From NCBI GenBank assembly GCA_028023455.1, contig JAQFVV010012395.1, positions 1,988,001-2,052,000 of the forward strand: DNA of 64,000 bases, in the 5' to 3' direction. Each line of letters begins with the position of its first letter. Position 1 is the first letter of the stretch. Source of the DNA: Epiperipatus broadwayi. Its lineage: Eukaryota > Onychophora > Udeonychophora > Euonychophora > Peripatidae. The translations under genes were made by a program, and so were the position numbers. The notes beneath the pieces are model-generated. The model did no database searches. It was not told the origin of the DNA and was given only the letters and a program-made list of their open reading frames with translations. Positions 12,836 through 25,765 of this stretch are shown here, piece by piece.

Positions 12836-13400
12836 TCAGCAAATAAAAGACCTGATAATATATACACTCCCTTGCCATTCTATTGCTTTCTTAATTTCTC
12901 TCAAATATAACAAAAACAAAATAGATAATATAGGGCATCCTTGCCTTAATCCCACCCCTCTTTTAACTCTAGAATGATTCCTTATTTCTAATTGATACAT
13001 ATAATAATTATTTTCATACAATCTCTTAATATGATCCACTAAAGCTCCATTCATTCCCAAATTTACTAAACTTACCCATAATCTATTTCTATTTACTCTA
13101 TCATATACCTTTTCTATGTCTATAAAGACCACATATAACTATTTATCTGTATTCCTACTTAAATCTATAAGTTGTGTAACTACAAATAAACTATCTCCTA
13201 TACATCTATCTGATCAAAAACCTTGCATTTCTCCCACTGTATTATTTTCTTCCAATCATTTTACCACCTTTCCAGCCATCACATATGCAAAAACTTTATA
13301 TAACATTTGACACTACTGCTATCAGTCTATAATTGTTCAATTTTCTATTTACCCTATCCTTTAAATAATAGTCTTCCACACACATATATTCTGTAACACT
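12836..13400 (-). pseudogene. LINE reverse transcriptase relic, N-terminal half (right of the NUMT)
   Basis: A 98-residue open frame on the minus strand (12836-13132) contains VFIDIEKVYDRVNR (RT box with the first catalytic Asp), GLRQGCPILSILFLLYL (the RQGCPLSP-type box) and stops just before the expected FADD box. Upstream broken frames add CIGDSLFVVTQLIDLSRNTDK. The match is to the reverse transcriptase of non-LTR elements; the clade is not clear to me. The missing box lies where the NUMT begins. Confidence 0.8.
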
Positions 13401-14686
13401 ACACTCTAGTGGCCATCACTACAACTAAATTATAACTTACTTTTTTACAAAATCTTTTATAAAATTTATACCTATACTTGTATAAATTATATATCCTTTA
13501 TTGTTATTTCTTTTTATACATACATATCTTATTCATTTTTTGCTTTATTAATTTTAATTAAATAAACAATTCATTAACCTCTAAATTAAATAATATATTT
13601 ATTTTTATATATACATATACCTATATTTCTATGTACATTACAGCTTCCATTGGTCTAATAGTGACCACTCCATTCCTCCAGTTCTATAGGACCATTAATA
13701 ATATACTTATATTTAATCACATTCTTATGTATATATATATAAGGTTTTTCTTACAGTACTTTTTATTCTTCACAGTACAATATTTATAATTGAAATAATA
13801 AGAGATTAGGTAATATTAGAATACCAAAAGTATTGTATCACAATGAAAAACAGCACATAGACTTCATAGTATGTGATCCATCTACCGCCATTTACAATGC
13901 TTAATAAATATATTGAAAGATTTATTCCTATATTTCTATATTACAAGATAATTTATCCATTTTTGCTCCTAGCTGTTAATATATTATTGCTATCTAAAGA
14001 TCATTTTAAATGTCATTTTTGGCAAAGGAAAATTCTATATAATTTTTTAACTCATGTGACTGACTCTATCAATCATCTTAGATTCTCATGTCATGATAAA
14101 ATAATAAAATACTTTATTAATTTTCTATAAACTATTTTAATATATATATATGCATAATTTATCTTAATGTATATATAATTATAAGTGATTTCCCTTCTCT
14201 TTTTAATAAAAATTTCTACAGAAATCACAATTCTACCTAAATGTCTACATTCTCCACTTTCATTTTATCTGATTTTCTGATTTCTATATATAGTAATATA
14301 AATTCAGAAAAAAAAAAATATCCTGCAGTATATCAATAATATTTCAAATTAATAATTACATCATTTCTTGATTTTAAATGCTTTTTTTTTTTTTAGTTAT
14401 GTGAAGAATTGAATTTTATATTTATTTTATTATGTGATTGAAGAAATGATTACTATATAAAAGAGAAAAATGTATAATTCAAAGTAATTCTAGTTGTTTT
14501 TATAATTTAGTTTTTTTAATTTTTCATAGTTTTTATTTTTATCCTATCTTATAGTTTGCAAAAAGAATTGTTAAATATTGAATTCTGATTTATGCTCATT
14601 TTATTCCATAACAACATTATTATATAATTCTTTATAACATTCTAGTAAAACACTCTAATGTGTAATTTTACAACAGAGACTATCTT
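13401..14686. other. AT-rich DNA without a recognisable gene
   Basis: Short frames up to 85 residues occur but look like chance. Some of the right-hand part of the LINE relic could extend in here in unreadable form. Confidence 0.45.
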
Positions 14687-17470
14687 CATCATCATCGTCA
14701 AACATTATCAATCCATTGCAGGATAAAGATATCTCCAAGTTCAATGCATCTTCTCTGATCTCTAGTCGCTCTTTTCCACATCATTCCTGCACACTTTCTC
14801 ATTTCATCCATCCATCTCATATGTGGTCGATTTCTGGGTCTTTTACAATTTCTTGGAATCCAGTTCAAGATTTCAAATGTCTATCTATATCATCTTTTTT
14901 TTGGCAATATGTCCAGTCCAAATCCACTTCAGTCTTAATTATTTCAATGATGTCAGTAACACCCGTTTGTTCTCTTACCCATATATTACATTTTGATCTC
15001 TTCTTGTTACTTCTAATATGCATTTCTCCATACAACTTTGAGTGGTCTGAAGTCTCTGTATTGCTCTTCTATTTAGTGTCCAAGTCTCAGATTCATAAGT
15101 AAGAACTGGTAAAACACATTTATTAAAAACCTTCCTTTTCAAACACATAGGCATATTTCCTTTTAGTATTAAGTTATTTCTACCAAAAGCACTCTAGCCA
15201 AGTTTAATTTTATGATTAATTTTATCCATTATGTTTCCATAGTTAATAATAGTCTGACCAAGTTATTTCTAGGTATTAACTTCTTCCAACTCATCATAAT
15301 CAATCTTTATTTTCATATTTTGAAAAAATCCATTAAACATTACTTTAGTCTTTTTAACATTTATCTTTAGTTCTTCTTTCCTGCTTTCATCTGATAACTC
15401 CTGCAACATTTCCTGCAGCTCTAAAGCATTATTTGCAAAAACAACTACATCATCTGCAAAATCTAAATGACTTAAATAATCTCAATTTACTTTTACTCTT
15501 TTAGCTTTCTATTTTAATCCACAAAATACTTTTATATCACTGCTGTAAAAAGTTTGGAGATATGGAGTCACCCTGTATTACATCCTTCTCAATGTTAACC
15601 TTCCTAGTATCATTATGTAATCTAATTATTGCTGTTGCATTTTTATAAATATTCTTCAGAATATGACAATACCCTGGATCTATATCTTGATGATCCAATG
15701 CTTTAATCACTGAAGAAATGCTTATAGAATCATATGTCTTTTCATAATCTACAAATGGCAACTCATATTCATTGGTCCTTTCTATAACTTCTCTTAATAC
15801 TCAGATATGATCTACTGTACTAAACCCACTTTTAAATTTAGTTTGCTTTCTTGATTGATTGAATTCCAATGTTCTCTGTAGACAAGTTGTAATTATCTTG
15901 GTAAAAAACTAGTATAAAATTGATAAAGTCTGATGGGTCTGCAATTTCTAATATCTTCATTATCATCTTTTTAAAATATTAATACTATATTTTTCAAATC
16001 ATTTGGTACATCTTTATCATTTAGACATTTGTTATGCAACTTTGCCAAAAAAAAATTCTACTTTTTCACCTGCTTCTTTTAATATATCGATTATAATTCC
16101 ATCATTACCTGGAGCTTTTCCTTTCTTCATAAATTTAATTGCATGACTCATTTCTTCATTTAAAATTCAGAGCAATTCAGAAGATATAATAGATGTAGGT
16201 GGTAATTCTTGATAGAACTTTTCTACCCATTTCATGATGTCATCTCTCTTTTTAGTAATAGTTTCATCTTTTTTTCTTATTGCAACTATAAGTTTTATAC
16301 CAATACCAAAATATTGATTTACACTCTTGAGATTTTTATTCTCTTCTACACTTTTTCTTGCTAGTTCACAATTGTACTTCTTATATCATTATCAACTTTT
16401 TTTCACACCTTTTACAAAATTCAAGATATTCGATCCTTTTTAATACATCATTTTTATATAACTTCATATTCCTTCTTTTCTTCATTAATTCTCTAGTCTC
16501 AGTAAAAATTTTATTGGTCAATTGCTGCTTTTTTTTACCAACTATCTTTGTTGCAGTTTTTAAAAGTGAATCAGTTATTTCCTTATTAATTTCCTCCAAA
16601 TCTGAATCATGTTCAAAATCTATTAATACTTGAAACCGATTTGCAAGTTCTAATTTAAATTCATTAGAATGTTTCAGAAGATTATGAATATCAACTGTAA
16701 ATATTGTTTTCTTAATAATTTTTGTCTCTCTACTTTTGCATTAACATGTATCTTACATCTCACTAATCGATGATCACTTCTTGCATTAATGCATTTATTA
16801 AAAATATTACAATCTTGAAATATATATTTTCTATTAGTCAAAATATAATCCAATTCTGTTGTACCTTCATTTGGATGCTTCCATGACTATTTCCTTTTAA
16901 CATTTTTTCTCAAAAAAAAAAAAAAAGAATTCATAATATATAGTTTTTCTTTTTCTGAAAACTCCACAAGTCTATGTTTTCTCTTCTATTACCATAACAA
17001 AATTTACCTACAACACTTTCATTTTTTATTTGTTTTGCCAATTATAGCATTAAAGTCTCCCATAACAATTTTAAAATGTTGTTTAGTCTGATCAAAAGCT
17101 TTTTGTACATGCATATAAAAATCCTCTACTACTTCATCACTATGAGAACTTATTGGGGCATAAAAACCTGAATTATCTGCATTTGGTATCTGCTATTAAG
17201 TTGAATAACTAATCTTGCTACTGTCCACTACACCATCAATCTCCACAATGTTGTTCTTCCACTTTTTATTTATAATGAATCTTACTTCACTTGTACTTCC
17301 AATATTTGTGCCTTTGTAGTAGAGTACATGTCCACTTTTTAAATCAATTATCTCTTCACCTTTTCTTCTAACTTCACAAAGTCCAATAATGTCCTATTTA
17401 ATATGACAGTTCTTCCAATCTTCCTTCATTTGAAAGTGATTTGCAGCTGTAAGTACCTAAATCAAGAGCC
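14687..17470 (-). mobile_element. RTE-clade LINE, nearly full ORF2, decayed
   Basis: Minus-strand frames give, 5' to 3': an endonuclease start (IIGLCEVRRKGEEIIDLKSG, YYKGTNIGSTSEVRFIINK), FYAPISSHSDE, VMGDFNAIIG, then INARSDHRLVRCKIHV at about 16740-16790 (endonuclease SDH box). The reverse transcriptase follows with FVDYEKTYDSI and VIQGDSISP near 15537-15761 and HLDFADDVVVFAN near 15440-15475 (catalytic FADD intact). Later blocks are VFNKCVLPVLTYESETWTL, PRNRPHMRWMDEMRK and a Trp-rich end. The 3' end near 14687 has ATG/GAT trinucleotide repeats, as in RTE elements. Several stops and shifts make it inactive. Confidence 0.9.
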
Positions 17471-18308
17471 ATCATCAAATGGCAGCTTGGATCTGCAATC
17501 AGGGGATTTTTAGCACCCTCGACCTATGGACACCATCCGCTTCCTTGGTTGGTGACTTTACAGCCTCCTGAGAATAATGGCCATAATTTTTTTTTATCTA
17601 TCATAAATTATTAGAAAAAAGTTTTCATTCACACACACATTCATTCTGCCATCTCAGGCAATTAAGAAGAAAAACCATGGTGATTCTTGATCTTAAACTC
17701 AGAGGTAAAAAGCCAATAAACTCACTATGCTGGCTAATGTGGATTGGTGCACATCCCATCCATATTCATATACTACATGAATAATCACATAGTAATAATA
17801 GCTGTAACAACAAGAACATATGGAGTGGAGAAGAATTTGCCCTGCTTGGTTCCTTTATGGTCTGCAAAAAAAATCAAATGGTCTTCTTTCAGTTAACAGC
17901 AAACTTCTTTCTGATTCATTTGTTAAATGATTGAATTGCCTTACTATAACCACATTGTCCATAAATTAAATATTTTTTTCTATAAAATATAAAACTCAAT
18001 GAAACTCTATGTGATCCAAGAGTTGCTTTTGACTATTGCTTAGATTTTTTTTTATAACTCCATCATTGAGATTGTGATATATTAAAAATATGTTAATTAT
18101 TTTTAATAATCTGAACTGTAATTAGTACAACTGTAACTTTCAACTGAACTAAACAACTTTGATTAAAAACTTCATTCAATAAATAAATTTTAATAGAACA
18201 GAATAAAAAAAAGATAATCATTAAAAGTAGAATATAACATATCTAGTTACAACATCTATAATTTTACAATGCTGCTTTTGATTGCATTCTTCTTAAGCTT
18301 GTAAATGA
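17471..18308. other. flank of the RTE LINE, no gene seen
   Basis: The part up to about 17560 may be the 5' untranslated region of the RTE element. The rest is unique-looking AT-rich DNA with no coding signal. Confidence 0.45.
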
Positions 18309-18374
<66 letters not shown>

Positions 18375-18380
18375 ATTATA

Positions 18381-18436
<56 letters not shown>
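18309..18436. repeat. (ATT)n microsatellite
   Basis: About 40 ATT repeats with one short interruption (TATAATTATAA) near 18372. It explains the poly-Ile open frame on the minus strand. Confidence 0.98.
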
Positions 18437-18437
<1 letters not shown>

Positions 18438-18518
18438 CATATCACATTGATGTCAAATTCCTGGAAATCATATGAGTGATAGTCAGAATTATCTATTAAC
18501 TCCTGATTTTTATGGTGT

Positions 18519-18736
18519 CCATACATTGCTGATTATAACTTTTCTTATTTCACCATCAATATTTTTTTTTTGCACTATACGATTTGTTAATAAATTTCAC
18601 TGCTTTATAAAATGGTGTTTCTGGAATCCATACATTGCTGATTATAACTTTTCTTATTTCACCATCAATGTTTTTTTTCTTTTGCACTATACACTTTGTT
18701 AATAAATTACACTGCCTTATAAAATGACCAAAGTAA
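18519..18736. repeat. 109-bp tandem duplication
   Basis: The block CCATACATTGCTGATTATAA occurs at 18519 and 18628, with the following CTTTTCTTATTTCACCATCA also shared, giving two 109-bp units. The minus strand gives a frame with CYFGHFIRQCNLLTKC, which faintly recalls a zinc knuckle. That is too weak to call a gene. Confidence 0.85.
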
Positions 18737-19801
18737 CACAATTTTAACATAATCATTTATGCTTATCTAATCTGATTAAATATTCAATAGTTTATTTTAC
18801 TTGTTAAGAATGTTATTCTCAAAGATCTATACAAGCATATACTTTAAATGCATCAATGTTTTTTCTATTCTTCTTTTTCAAGATTAAATTTTTATGTCTT
18901 TAAAAAATAATAGGAAGTACAATAACTTGAGCAATTTTGATAACCATAAACATTGTTCCCAGACTTTCATTAAAAATCATGCAATGTCAATTTGGATCCT
19001 TCATTGATAACAAATGGCCCAAAGGGGAAAATTACTATCAATTATCCCTAGTAAGTAACACTTAGTTAAAACAATATTTTCTTCTATGTTTTACTAACTA
19101 TTATATTCATTATAGTCCACAATGATGATTTAAAAACCATTCTTCCTTCTAATTTTTTCCTAATAAATTTTTAGTAAGTAATAAACATACAATTATTTGC
19201 CAAATTTGTTATATTTATTTGAATATAATTCAGAGTGTTATAAAACTGTTAGATTAATAGTCAAACATTAATGCTAATATTTCATTATTTTAACAAATAT
19301 ATAAATAAAATAATAAACACTATAGCAATACTTTTGGAAAAACAACCATTCTTAATAATAAAGTCTTTGTAATAAATAATTTGTCTTCTAGAGCACATGA
19401 AGTTTTTTTATTTCTTGCCTGTGATTACATAGGAAAATTTGAAAGATTTGACATTTTATCATTTGACATTTCTGCCTAAATAGTCTTATCAGTTAAATAT
19501 AAGTATTTTTTATTTCCAATCTTATGACTGCATCTAAGCTTTACATGAATATAAGTATTTAATAGCATATATATATATATACACACACAAAACAATAAAA
19601 CACTATTAAACAAAAAAATAGAGCAACTGATGTTTAATGCTGTCAATAAACATTTTTGTTGAAAGTCAAATTGGGCTGAAAAAATGACAAAATTTTTATT
19701 GCAAATTTGAATTTTATCAGTTACATATAGGCACCTTCTATTTCAAGTCTTATTATTATGCCTAAGCTTTACATAAATTTAATAAGTAATTTAATACTCT
19801 G
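18737..19801. other. AT-rich DNA with a diverged ~90-bp direct duplication
   Basis: The stretch around 19485-19580 resembles 19715-19800; both contain a TTATCAGTTA box, a TCTTAT box and a CTAAGCTTTACAT box. Otherwise no feature is recognised. Confidence 0.5.
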
Positions 19802-19975
19802 TACAGGCTTACACACACCTGCACATGTATACTGTAATATGTAAGGGATTCGAACTCAGTGTATATGTACAGGGGTGTGTAAGCCTGTATATTGTATTAA
19901 ATTACATATTGAAACATAATGCGTTAAAGGTCTGTCCATCTCATGCATATGTATTGTAATGGGCACATACGTCGT
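19802..19975 (+). repeat. hammerhead repeat family C, fragment with foldback
   Basis: The right part (CATATTGAAACATAATGCGT, then AAAGGTCTGTCCATCTC) matches the 3' end of the 488-bp family C unit. The left part, 19802-19889, is a hairpin with arms of about 31 bp (TACAGGCTTACACACACCTG / its mirror ending GTGTGTAAGCCTGTA). Its loop holds GGGATTCGAACTC, the reverse complement of a perfect Pol III B-box-like GAGTTCGAATCCC. Confidence 0.85.
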
Positions 19976-22117
19976 TACATTGTTTTTTTATTATTAAACG
20001 TGAAAAAAATAAAAAGTTCGCAAATAAAACTTTTTTTTTTTTAAGAATTAAAAATTGAAAATTAAAAAATCATCTTAACCTCATATATATATATAATCAC
20101 ACAGATGAAAAAAATTATTAAAATAAAACTTTATTAAAAATAGTAAAAGTATTTTAAAAGCAAAAACTTAAAAAGATTTAGAGATAAAAATATATCTTTA
20201 AGTTTGGAAAACAAATTAATTAATGTTATTGAAAAATGGAAATGATTATTTTAATTAGTCAAAGTGAACTAGCCCTTGGGCATTTAAATGTATAAGCAAT
20301 GGTCAGATAGGAAAACAATAGAAACTAATGGCCAATGAAAGAGATCCATTGGGGAATCGGACCTCAATGGAAGGATCATCATCATCGATGACGTACTGTC
20401 CATTGGATCCTAAAGTTACATATAAAGGAAAAAGTTTGATAATAAAATTTTTAGTTGAGTAAAGAAAATTTAAGAGATGTGACTATATGTGTTAGTGCAG
20501 AGTTGAAGGAGAAGGGATTGAAAAGACGCACTCTTTAATCCCTTCAGTCTCGTTAAAAAAAAAGGAAAGAGAAATGACATCATTTTCCTAGATTAAGGAC
20601 TATAGGACATCGAGAGAATTAACGCTGGCTCCAAATGACAAGCAACTGCAAGAAATTAGAAACTATGGACTTATCAAAACTGTAAGAACTTTATAAAATC
20701 TAATGAACAATATTAATTTGAAAATGTTAAGAACTTTAAAATATAAACTTTCCCAGTATTTAATTTATAGAAATAGAATCCTATCTGACCAAACTAAATT
20801 CCTTATTAATTCTTTTTATTGATGTATTTCTTTTTTTTTAATCATTTCCATTATTTATTTTTTGGTTCTTTTAAGTTTTATTTATGATTTTTGTTTTTCG
20901 TTAAATTAAATTATAGAAATGTTAAACTTAAGTCGGGCTTGAATGGCTATATAGATTTGTAAAGTTATATTAGGAGAGGGTAATCTTAGGTTATTTGTTT
21001 TGTAGTTAAATTAGGTCAATGGATTGGATACATTGGTGTAATTAGTAGATGTAGTATGAATTCGCTATGGGCAGAATTGCTTTATACACCGCACACTTCC
21101 TTTTTGCCTATTGGAATGTGATCGTAAGTCGGCAAAATGACCGCACTCCTTTCCTGTGGAGTTTTTTTTTATTGTTCTTATCATCAGATAGATGTAGTAT
21201 CCCTATCTGGTGAGAGTCAATTTTTTCTCTTAACCTATTTGTGCTGTCGTATTCATATTACATTGAATACAATGATATATCAAATGGATTGACGTTGGTT
21301 TAACTGCGAACTTTGGCCTAAGGTTTAATAAGGGATAGAATATTTTCTTTTCAAAGGCAGTCTATGTAGTCTATTCATACTCAACACTCTAAATCCATTA
21401 AATTTAAGTTGTGTATAGACACTTGCTTGGATTCGTTATCAGTTAATTATGTTTTTGGTTTTCATATTTGATCAAATATATATAGACATTCGGTAAATAA
21501 TGATACCTTATGGTGAGTATCTAAAATGTATTTATTCAGATGTCTTTTAAGTTATTGGTGTAAATGCGGCATCTTATGATGAATGCCATTGGGTTACTTA
21601 TAAATTTCCCTCTTCAATTCCACCAATGATTTTATATTTTGATCGTTTATGTTTATTTTAAATGTTTTTAACCGTGTAATCTATGTAATCCGATCTATAC
21701 TCAACATTATAAAATAAACTTTTATAAATCCATCTGTGAGAACTTATAAAAATTAAAATGTAAATTAAAATCAAAGTTAAAAATGTAAGTTAAATTTTAA
21801 AAAGTAAAACTGATACTAAAATAATTTTAAATATTATATATGTGCGTAAATAAATGTTTGTGTATATAATTACTGGCAGTGGCTTATTTTATTCTTTTTT
21901 ATATATTCTTAGATAAGAATTTATTATAAAATATAAATCTCTGCTATTCCACTGAGCTAGTGATAATGGGCTAACGACCGGAATCAAAATAAAATTAAAA
22001 AAAAATTTTTTTTTTGACTTACGTATCTGCCTACTTTATAAATTTTCTAGGTTCAAATGCCTAGTGGCGCCCTGTGGTGTAAATACGTTAAGTCTCCCTT
22101 CTCCGGATCATTATAGT
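19976..22117. other. no gene seen; possible LTR-derived sequence
   Basis: Scattered hints of an LTR element are present: a TATAAAGGAA box near 20420, an ATTGGAATGTGATCGTAAGTC block near 21110 resembling the site at 3540, and TGGCGCCCTGTGG near 22061. I found no paired LTR and no coding sequence. A TCATCAGATAG / CTATCTGGTGA hairpin lies near 21183. Weak support only. Confidence 0.25.
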
Positions 22118-22359
22118 ATGTAAATGGATTATTTTCCAGTACATGAGGGATCAGAATGACTAAACATCAACATGGATAGGATGACAACTTGGCACTAATG
22201 TGGGATTTGAATGTTCCATTATCAGATTTTCAATGAGATGGATAGCTGAAGAGTTGTGGGTTGGAGTAGTTTGAAGCCTGTCCATTAAAATATGAAGATT
22301 GATTATCTTAAAATAAAGCTGAGCACTGATTGTATATATGTGTGGTGATAATACTCTGG

Positions 22360-22403
22360 ACCAACTGATGATTGCTGGTTTAGCATGAAATACATATATT
22401 GGT
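22360..22403 (+). ncRNA. hammerhead ribozyme motif, family C unit 1
   Basis: Stem I ACCAA (22360-22364), core CTGATGA (22365-22371), stem II TGCT/AGCA with loop GGTTT inside a T-T pair, GAA (22387-22389), stem III ATACATAT, the pre-cleavage base A at 22398, and stem I TTGGT (22399-22403). Stem I pairs 5 of 5. Stem III is an imperfect palindrome here (C-A at the centre), whereas the 7.6-kb copy has the perfect ATACGTAT. The order matches a type I hammerhead with an AUA cleavage triplet. Self-cleavage is inferred, not shown. Confidence 0.7.
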
Positions 22404-22846
22404 GATTATTTATCTTTTCAACATATGTGTGATCAGGTGGTTCAGCAATATGAGATGACATGGAGTGTTGAGGGTCATGTGAAAGTCTGAGTTCGAATCC
22501 TTATATATTACAGAATATACATGCAGATGTGTGTAAGCTTGTACAATGTATTAAATTACATATTGAAACATAGTGCATTAAAGGTCTGCCCACCTCTTGC
22601 ATATTATGTAAATGGATTATTCTCCAGTATGAGGGGTCAGAATGACTAAATGTCAACATGAGTAGGATGACAACCTTGGCACTAATGTGGGCTTTGAATG
22701 TTCCATTATCAGATTTTCAATGACACGGATGGCTGAAGAGTTGTGGGTTGGAATAGTTTGAAGCCTGTCCATTAAAATATGAAGATTGGCTATCTTATTA
22801 TAAAGCTGAGCACTGATTGTATATATGTGTGGAGATAATATTCTGG

Positions 22847-22890
22847 ACCAACTGATGATTGCTGGTTTAGCATGAAATACATATATTGGT
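22847..22890 (+). ncRNA. hammerhead ribozyme motif, family C unit 2
   Basis: The same elements as in unit 1 recur 487 bp downstream with identical core, stem I (ACCAA/TTGGT), stem II (TGCT/AGCA) and stem III (ATACATAT). Two tandem ribozymes would cut out one monomer between them. Confidence 0.7.
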
Positions 22891-22994
22891 GATTATTTAT
22901 CTTTTTAACATGTGTGTGATCAGGTGGGTCAACAATATGAGATGGCATGGAGAGTTAAGGGTCATGTGAACGTCTGAATTCGAATCCCTTATAA

Positions 22995-25616
22995 ATATTT
23001 AATAAGTAACACATGTTGCAAAAATATTTTATAATATGTTGTATTCCACATACTGTTAAAAAATATAACAAACAAAATCAGGTCCAGTCATATAAAATAA
23101 ATTTTTAGCTTGTAGTCAAACAATTTAATGATAATTACTGTCAAAAAAAACATTGTTTTAAAAGTCTAATTTGATCACAACATGAAAGGGAAAAAAATCA
23201 TTTAAGAGTTTATTAAATATGTATTTTACACATTCCTTTTTTACTTGGCTGTTAACATATATTGTTATTAACTGTTTATTATAGAGTGGTTTTAAGTTGA
23301 AATTGAATTATATTTTCTGATTTTTTTAAGATTAATGAATTTGACACAATATATTATATTTGATTGAATATTATTTGGACTGCAAAATACTTTAAAATAT
23401 CTTAACGCTCAGCATTAAAAAAAGTACCAAAAATGACAGTTTGAGCTTTGATTCAATGAGAAGAACCTTTAGCTCATAAGTTTATCATTATACCACTAAC
23501 TTAACTGAAAATTGATTCGGAGATTTAAATTATTGAATCCACATTTCTTATCTTTGGAACCTGAAAAGTACTTATAATTTAATAATGTATTTCAAGCCTT
23601 ATTGATATTATACTATATATATTTTAAAAAAGTAGTTTGCGCTAAATTTTTAACCTATTCTTAAATTATCATTCCTTCACAACTCATAACAAATGCACTT
23701 TTTTTTAAAAAAAAAAGATTAATATTCCAAGTTTAGCAATCAGATCATTAGTACAATTTAAACAACAAATGAAACTCTCATTAAACCTTGTACTGGATTT
23801 GTTTTTTTAATGATTGGAGCAGTGAACAGCTCGTTATAAATTTAAATAAATATGCCTCCTTTGAATCTAGATTTGTTTTTCTTGTTATTTTTCTATTTTC
23901 TGAATGAAGACTTAAAGAGCTGACCAAATTGTAATTCATATTCAAAACAGTTTCTTCAATGTAAAAAAAAAAAATTTAGACTAAAACTCAATTACTCTAA
24001 GCAGTCATTGGAATTTAAATCACATTTACAATACGTGCATATATATATATATGTATGTACAACTTTATGCATTTTTAAAAACAAAAAATAATAACAATTA
24101 TCAAATATTAAATATTTATTCACTACCAGTCCAGAAAGCATCTATAATAAAAAGATTATACTAATATAAATCTCAATTAATTAATATAAGGTTCAACTAA
24201 AAAATGGGACTTCACTCACTCCATTAACTGGTATCATGTCATTCTTTGTTTAAAATTTAAAACTGACTCTGCAATCATACAGCATCATTTACCCAAATTA
24301 TATTTAGAAATAATGTATTCTTCTAGGATATTTTTATGCATGCTTATCTAATTTTTGTGTTTTTTTTTTGTGACTTTCTGTGTATGATTATTTACTTTTT
24401 ATGTTTTTCTGCGATTTTCTTTTATTTTCAAAAACTATATTTTATTTTATTTAGTTTATTGCACAAATATATTTTATAAATTTGAGAGATTCTAAAACTA
24501 GTTTGTAAATATTAACTGTTTTTTATAATAGGATCTACATTCAAACATTTCTTAATGTCATTTTTATTTATATTATTCAAGCTAATAACCTGAACTTCAA
24601 AATAATTATGAGGTTTAGAGCACAAGAAAGCTTATTTGTTTAGCTATATGACATGACATTAGTCTAAAAGCCATATAAACATACAATCTTTCAATCAAGA
24701 ATTCAATTTTGTAATGACCTGTCTTAAAAGTTATGTTGTGATGGAATGTATTCAGCCTCTCTTCAAACAATTGTAAGCTATACTATACTAAGATATTGGA
24801 AAACATAAACATTATTAAAAAATGTATTTTTACTAGCCTGACAACTATATCTATTCTTATAAAGATAATTCTTAGCAAAATTTAAACACTTGCCCTTTGC
24901 ATATCAAATTAAAGAATATCAAAGGACTCAATTTAATTGTTTATCAAGACGGCAGACTATTGTCCAAAAAAAAAAAAAATGGGTAGCCATTCTACTAACT
25001 TCCATAATTAATGGGAAGAGAATATTAAAAGAATTCTTATGTAGATAACCTCCAACTTGAGTTGAAATTTGGTTTTAAATCAATAACAAAATAATCATAA
25101 ATTCAGCAATCTTATCTTGTAAACACAATTAAAATTAGCGTGTGGCTACATTTTTAAAAAATGTGTATGAAAAGTGGCTAAATTAATCATTACATTTTTA
25201 TTTACAACTGTCAAACTCACTCCACTCACAACTTTGACATCATCCAACTCAGATAAATACAATAATGATTATTACTAATCATTTACTAAATATCTCTTGC
25301 ACAGATATAAATTTTAAATCTAGGTTAAAAATTAATATATCTTATTTTTTTAAATTTACACACACATGGAGTTATTCATCTTTCTCTTTCCCATGTGTAA
25401 TATCTTTATGGATATATTAAACAACCTCTATACTTCCCCATTCTTTTTAAATTCATATAAATAAAGATACAATAAAAGCGGAGAATAATTTAATTTTTTT
25501 GCCAACTTTCTTATTTCTAATTAAACTGATGATTTAAAAAAAAACTATAAAACACTATGCATTCTACTATTTTACAACTTATTGCAATAATTATGAAAAG
25601 ACGAATTGATTATAAA
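22995..25616. other. AT-rich DNA without a recognisable gene
   Basis: Homopolymer runs and a short (TA)n tract near 24040 are the only simple structures seen. No protein similarity was found in any frame. Confidence 0.5.
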
Positions 25617-25765
25617 TAGTCAAAATCAGTCATAGATCACATGACCCTATACTCTTAAGCTTGTAAGTTATAAACAATGAGGATTGCCAATTCCTCAACA
25701 AGCTTTGTAATAAATGCTTAGCTAGAGAAAGCATTTAAAATATCTCTGTCAGGACCCCCTCCCAA

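Larger units (their letters stand above)
22118..22994 (+). repeat. hammerhead repeat family C, tandem (one full 488-bp unit plus a truncated second)
   Basis: The block ATGTAAATGGATTATT starts at 22118 and again at 22606, a period of 488 bp. Each unit carries, in order, the TGAGGGATCAGAATGACTAA-type block, GAAGCCTGTCCATTAAAATA, the hammerhead, an A-box-like TGGTTCAGCAATATGAG (about 22442), GGTCATGTGAAAGTCTGAG and a B-box-like GAGTTCGAATCC (about 22489). Unit 1 then ends with the ACATATTGAAACATAGTGCA block. Unit 2 breaks off after its B-box. Organisation as tandem ribozyme-bearing monomers resembles retrozymes and hammerhead satellites. Confidence 0.9.

Noticed and set aside
14716-15102. 128-residue plus-strand frame
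   Set aside because: It is the shadow of the RTE reverse transcriptase C-terminus on the minus strand.
18293-18526. 77-residue poly-Ile open frame on the minus strand
   Set aside because: It is only the (ATT)n microsatellite read in one frame.
18556-18756. Possible zinc knuckle CYFGHFIRQC on the minus strand
   Set aside because: Cysteine and histidine spacing does not match CCHC and the region is a plain tandem duplication.
21170-21230. TCATCAG near 21183 as another hammerhead core
   Set aside because: No GAAA block or matching stems at the right distance on the minus strand; it is a simple hairpin.
19976-22117. Solo LTR between about 20.25 and 22.09 kb
   Set aside because: Only scattered motif resemblance (TATA-like box, TGGCGCC); no paired copy or target duplication.
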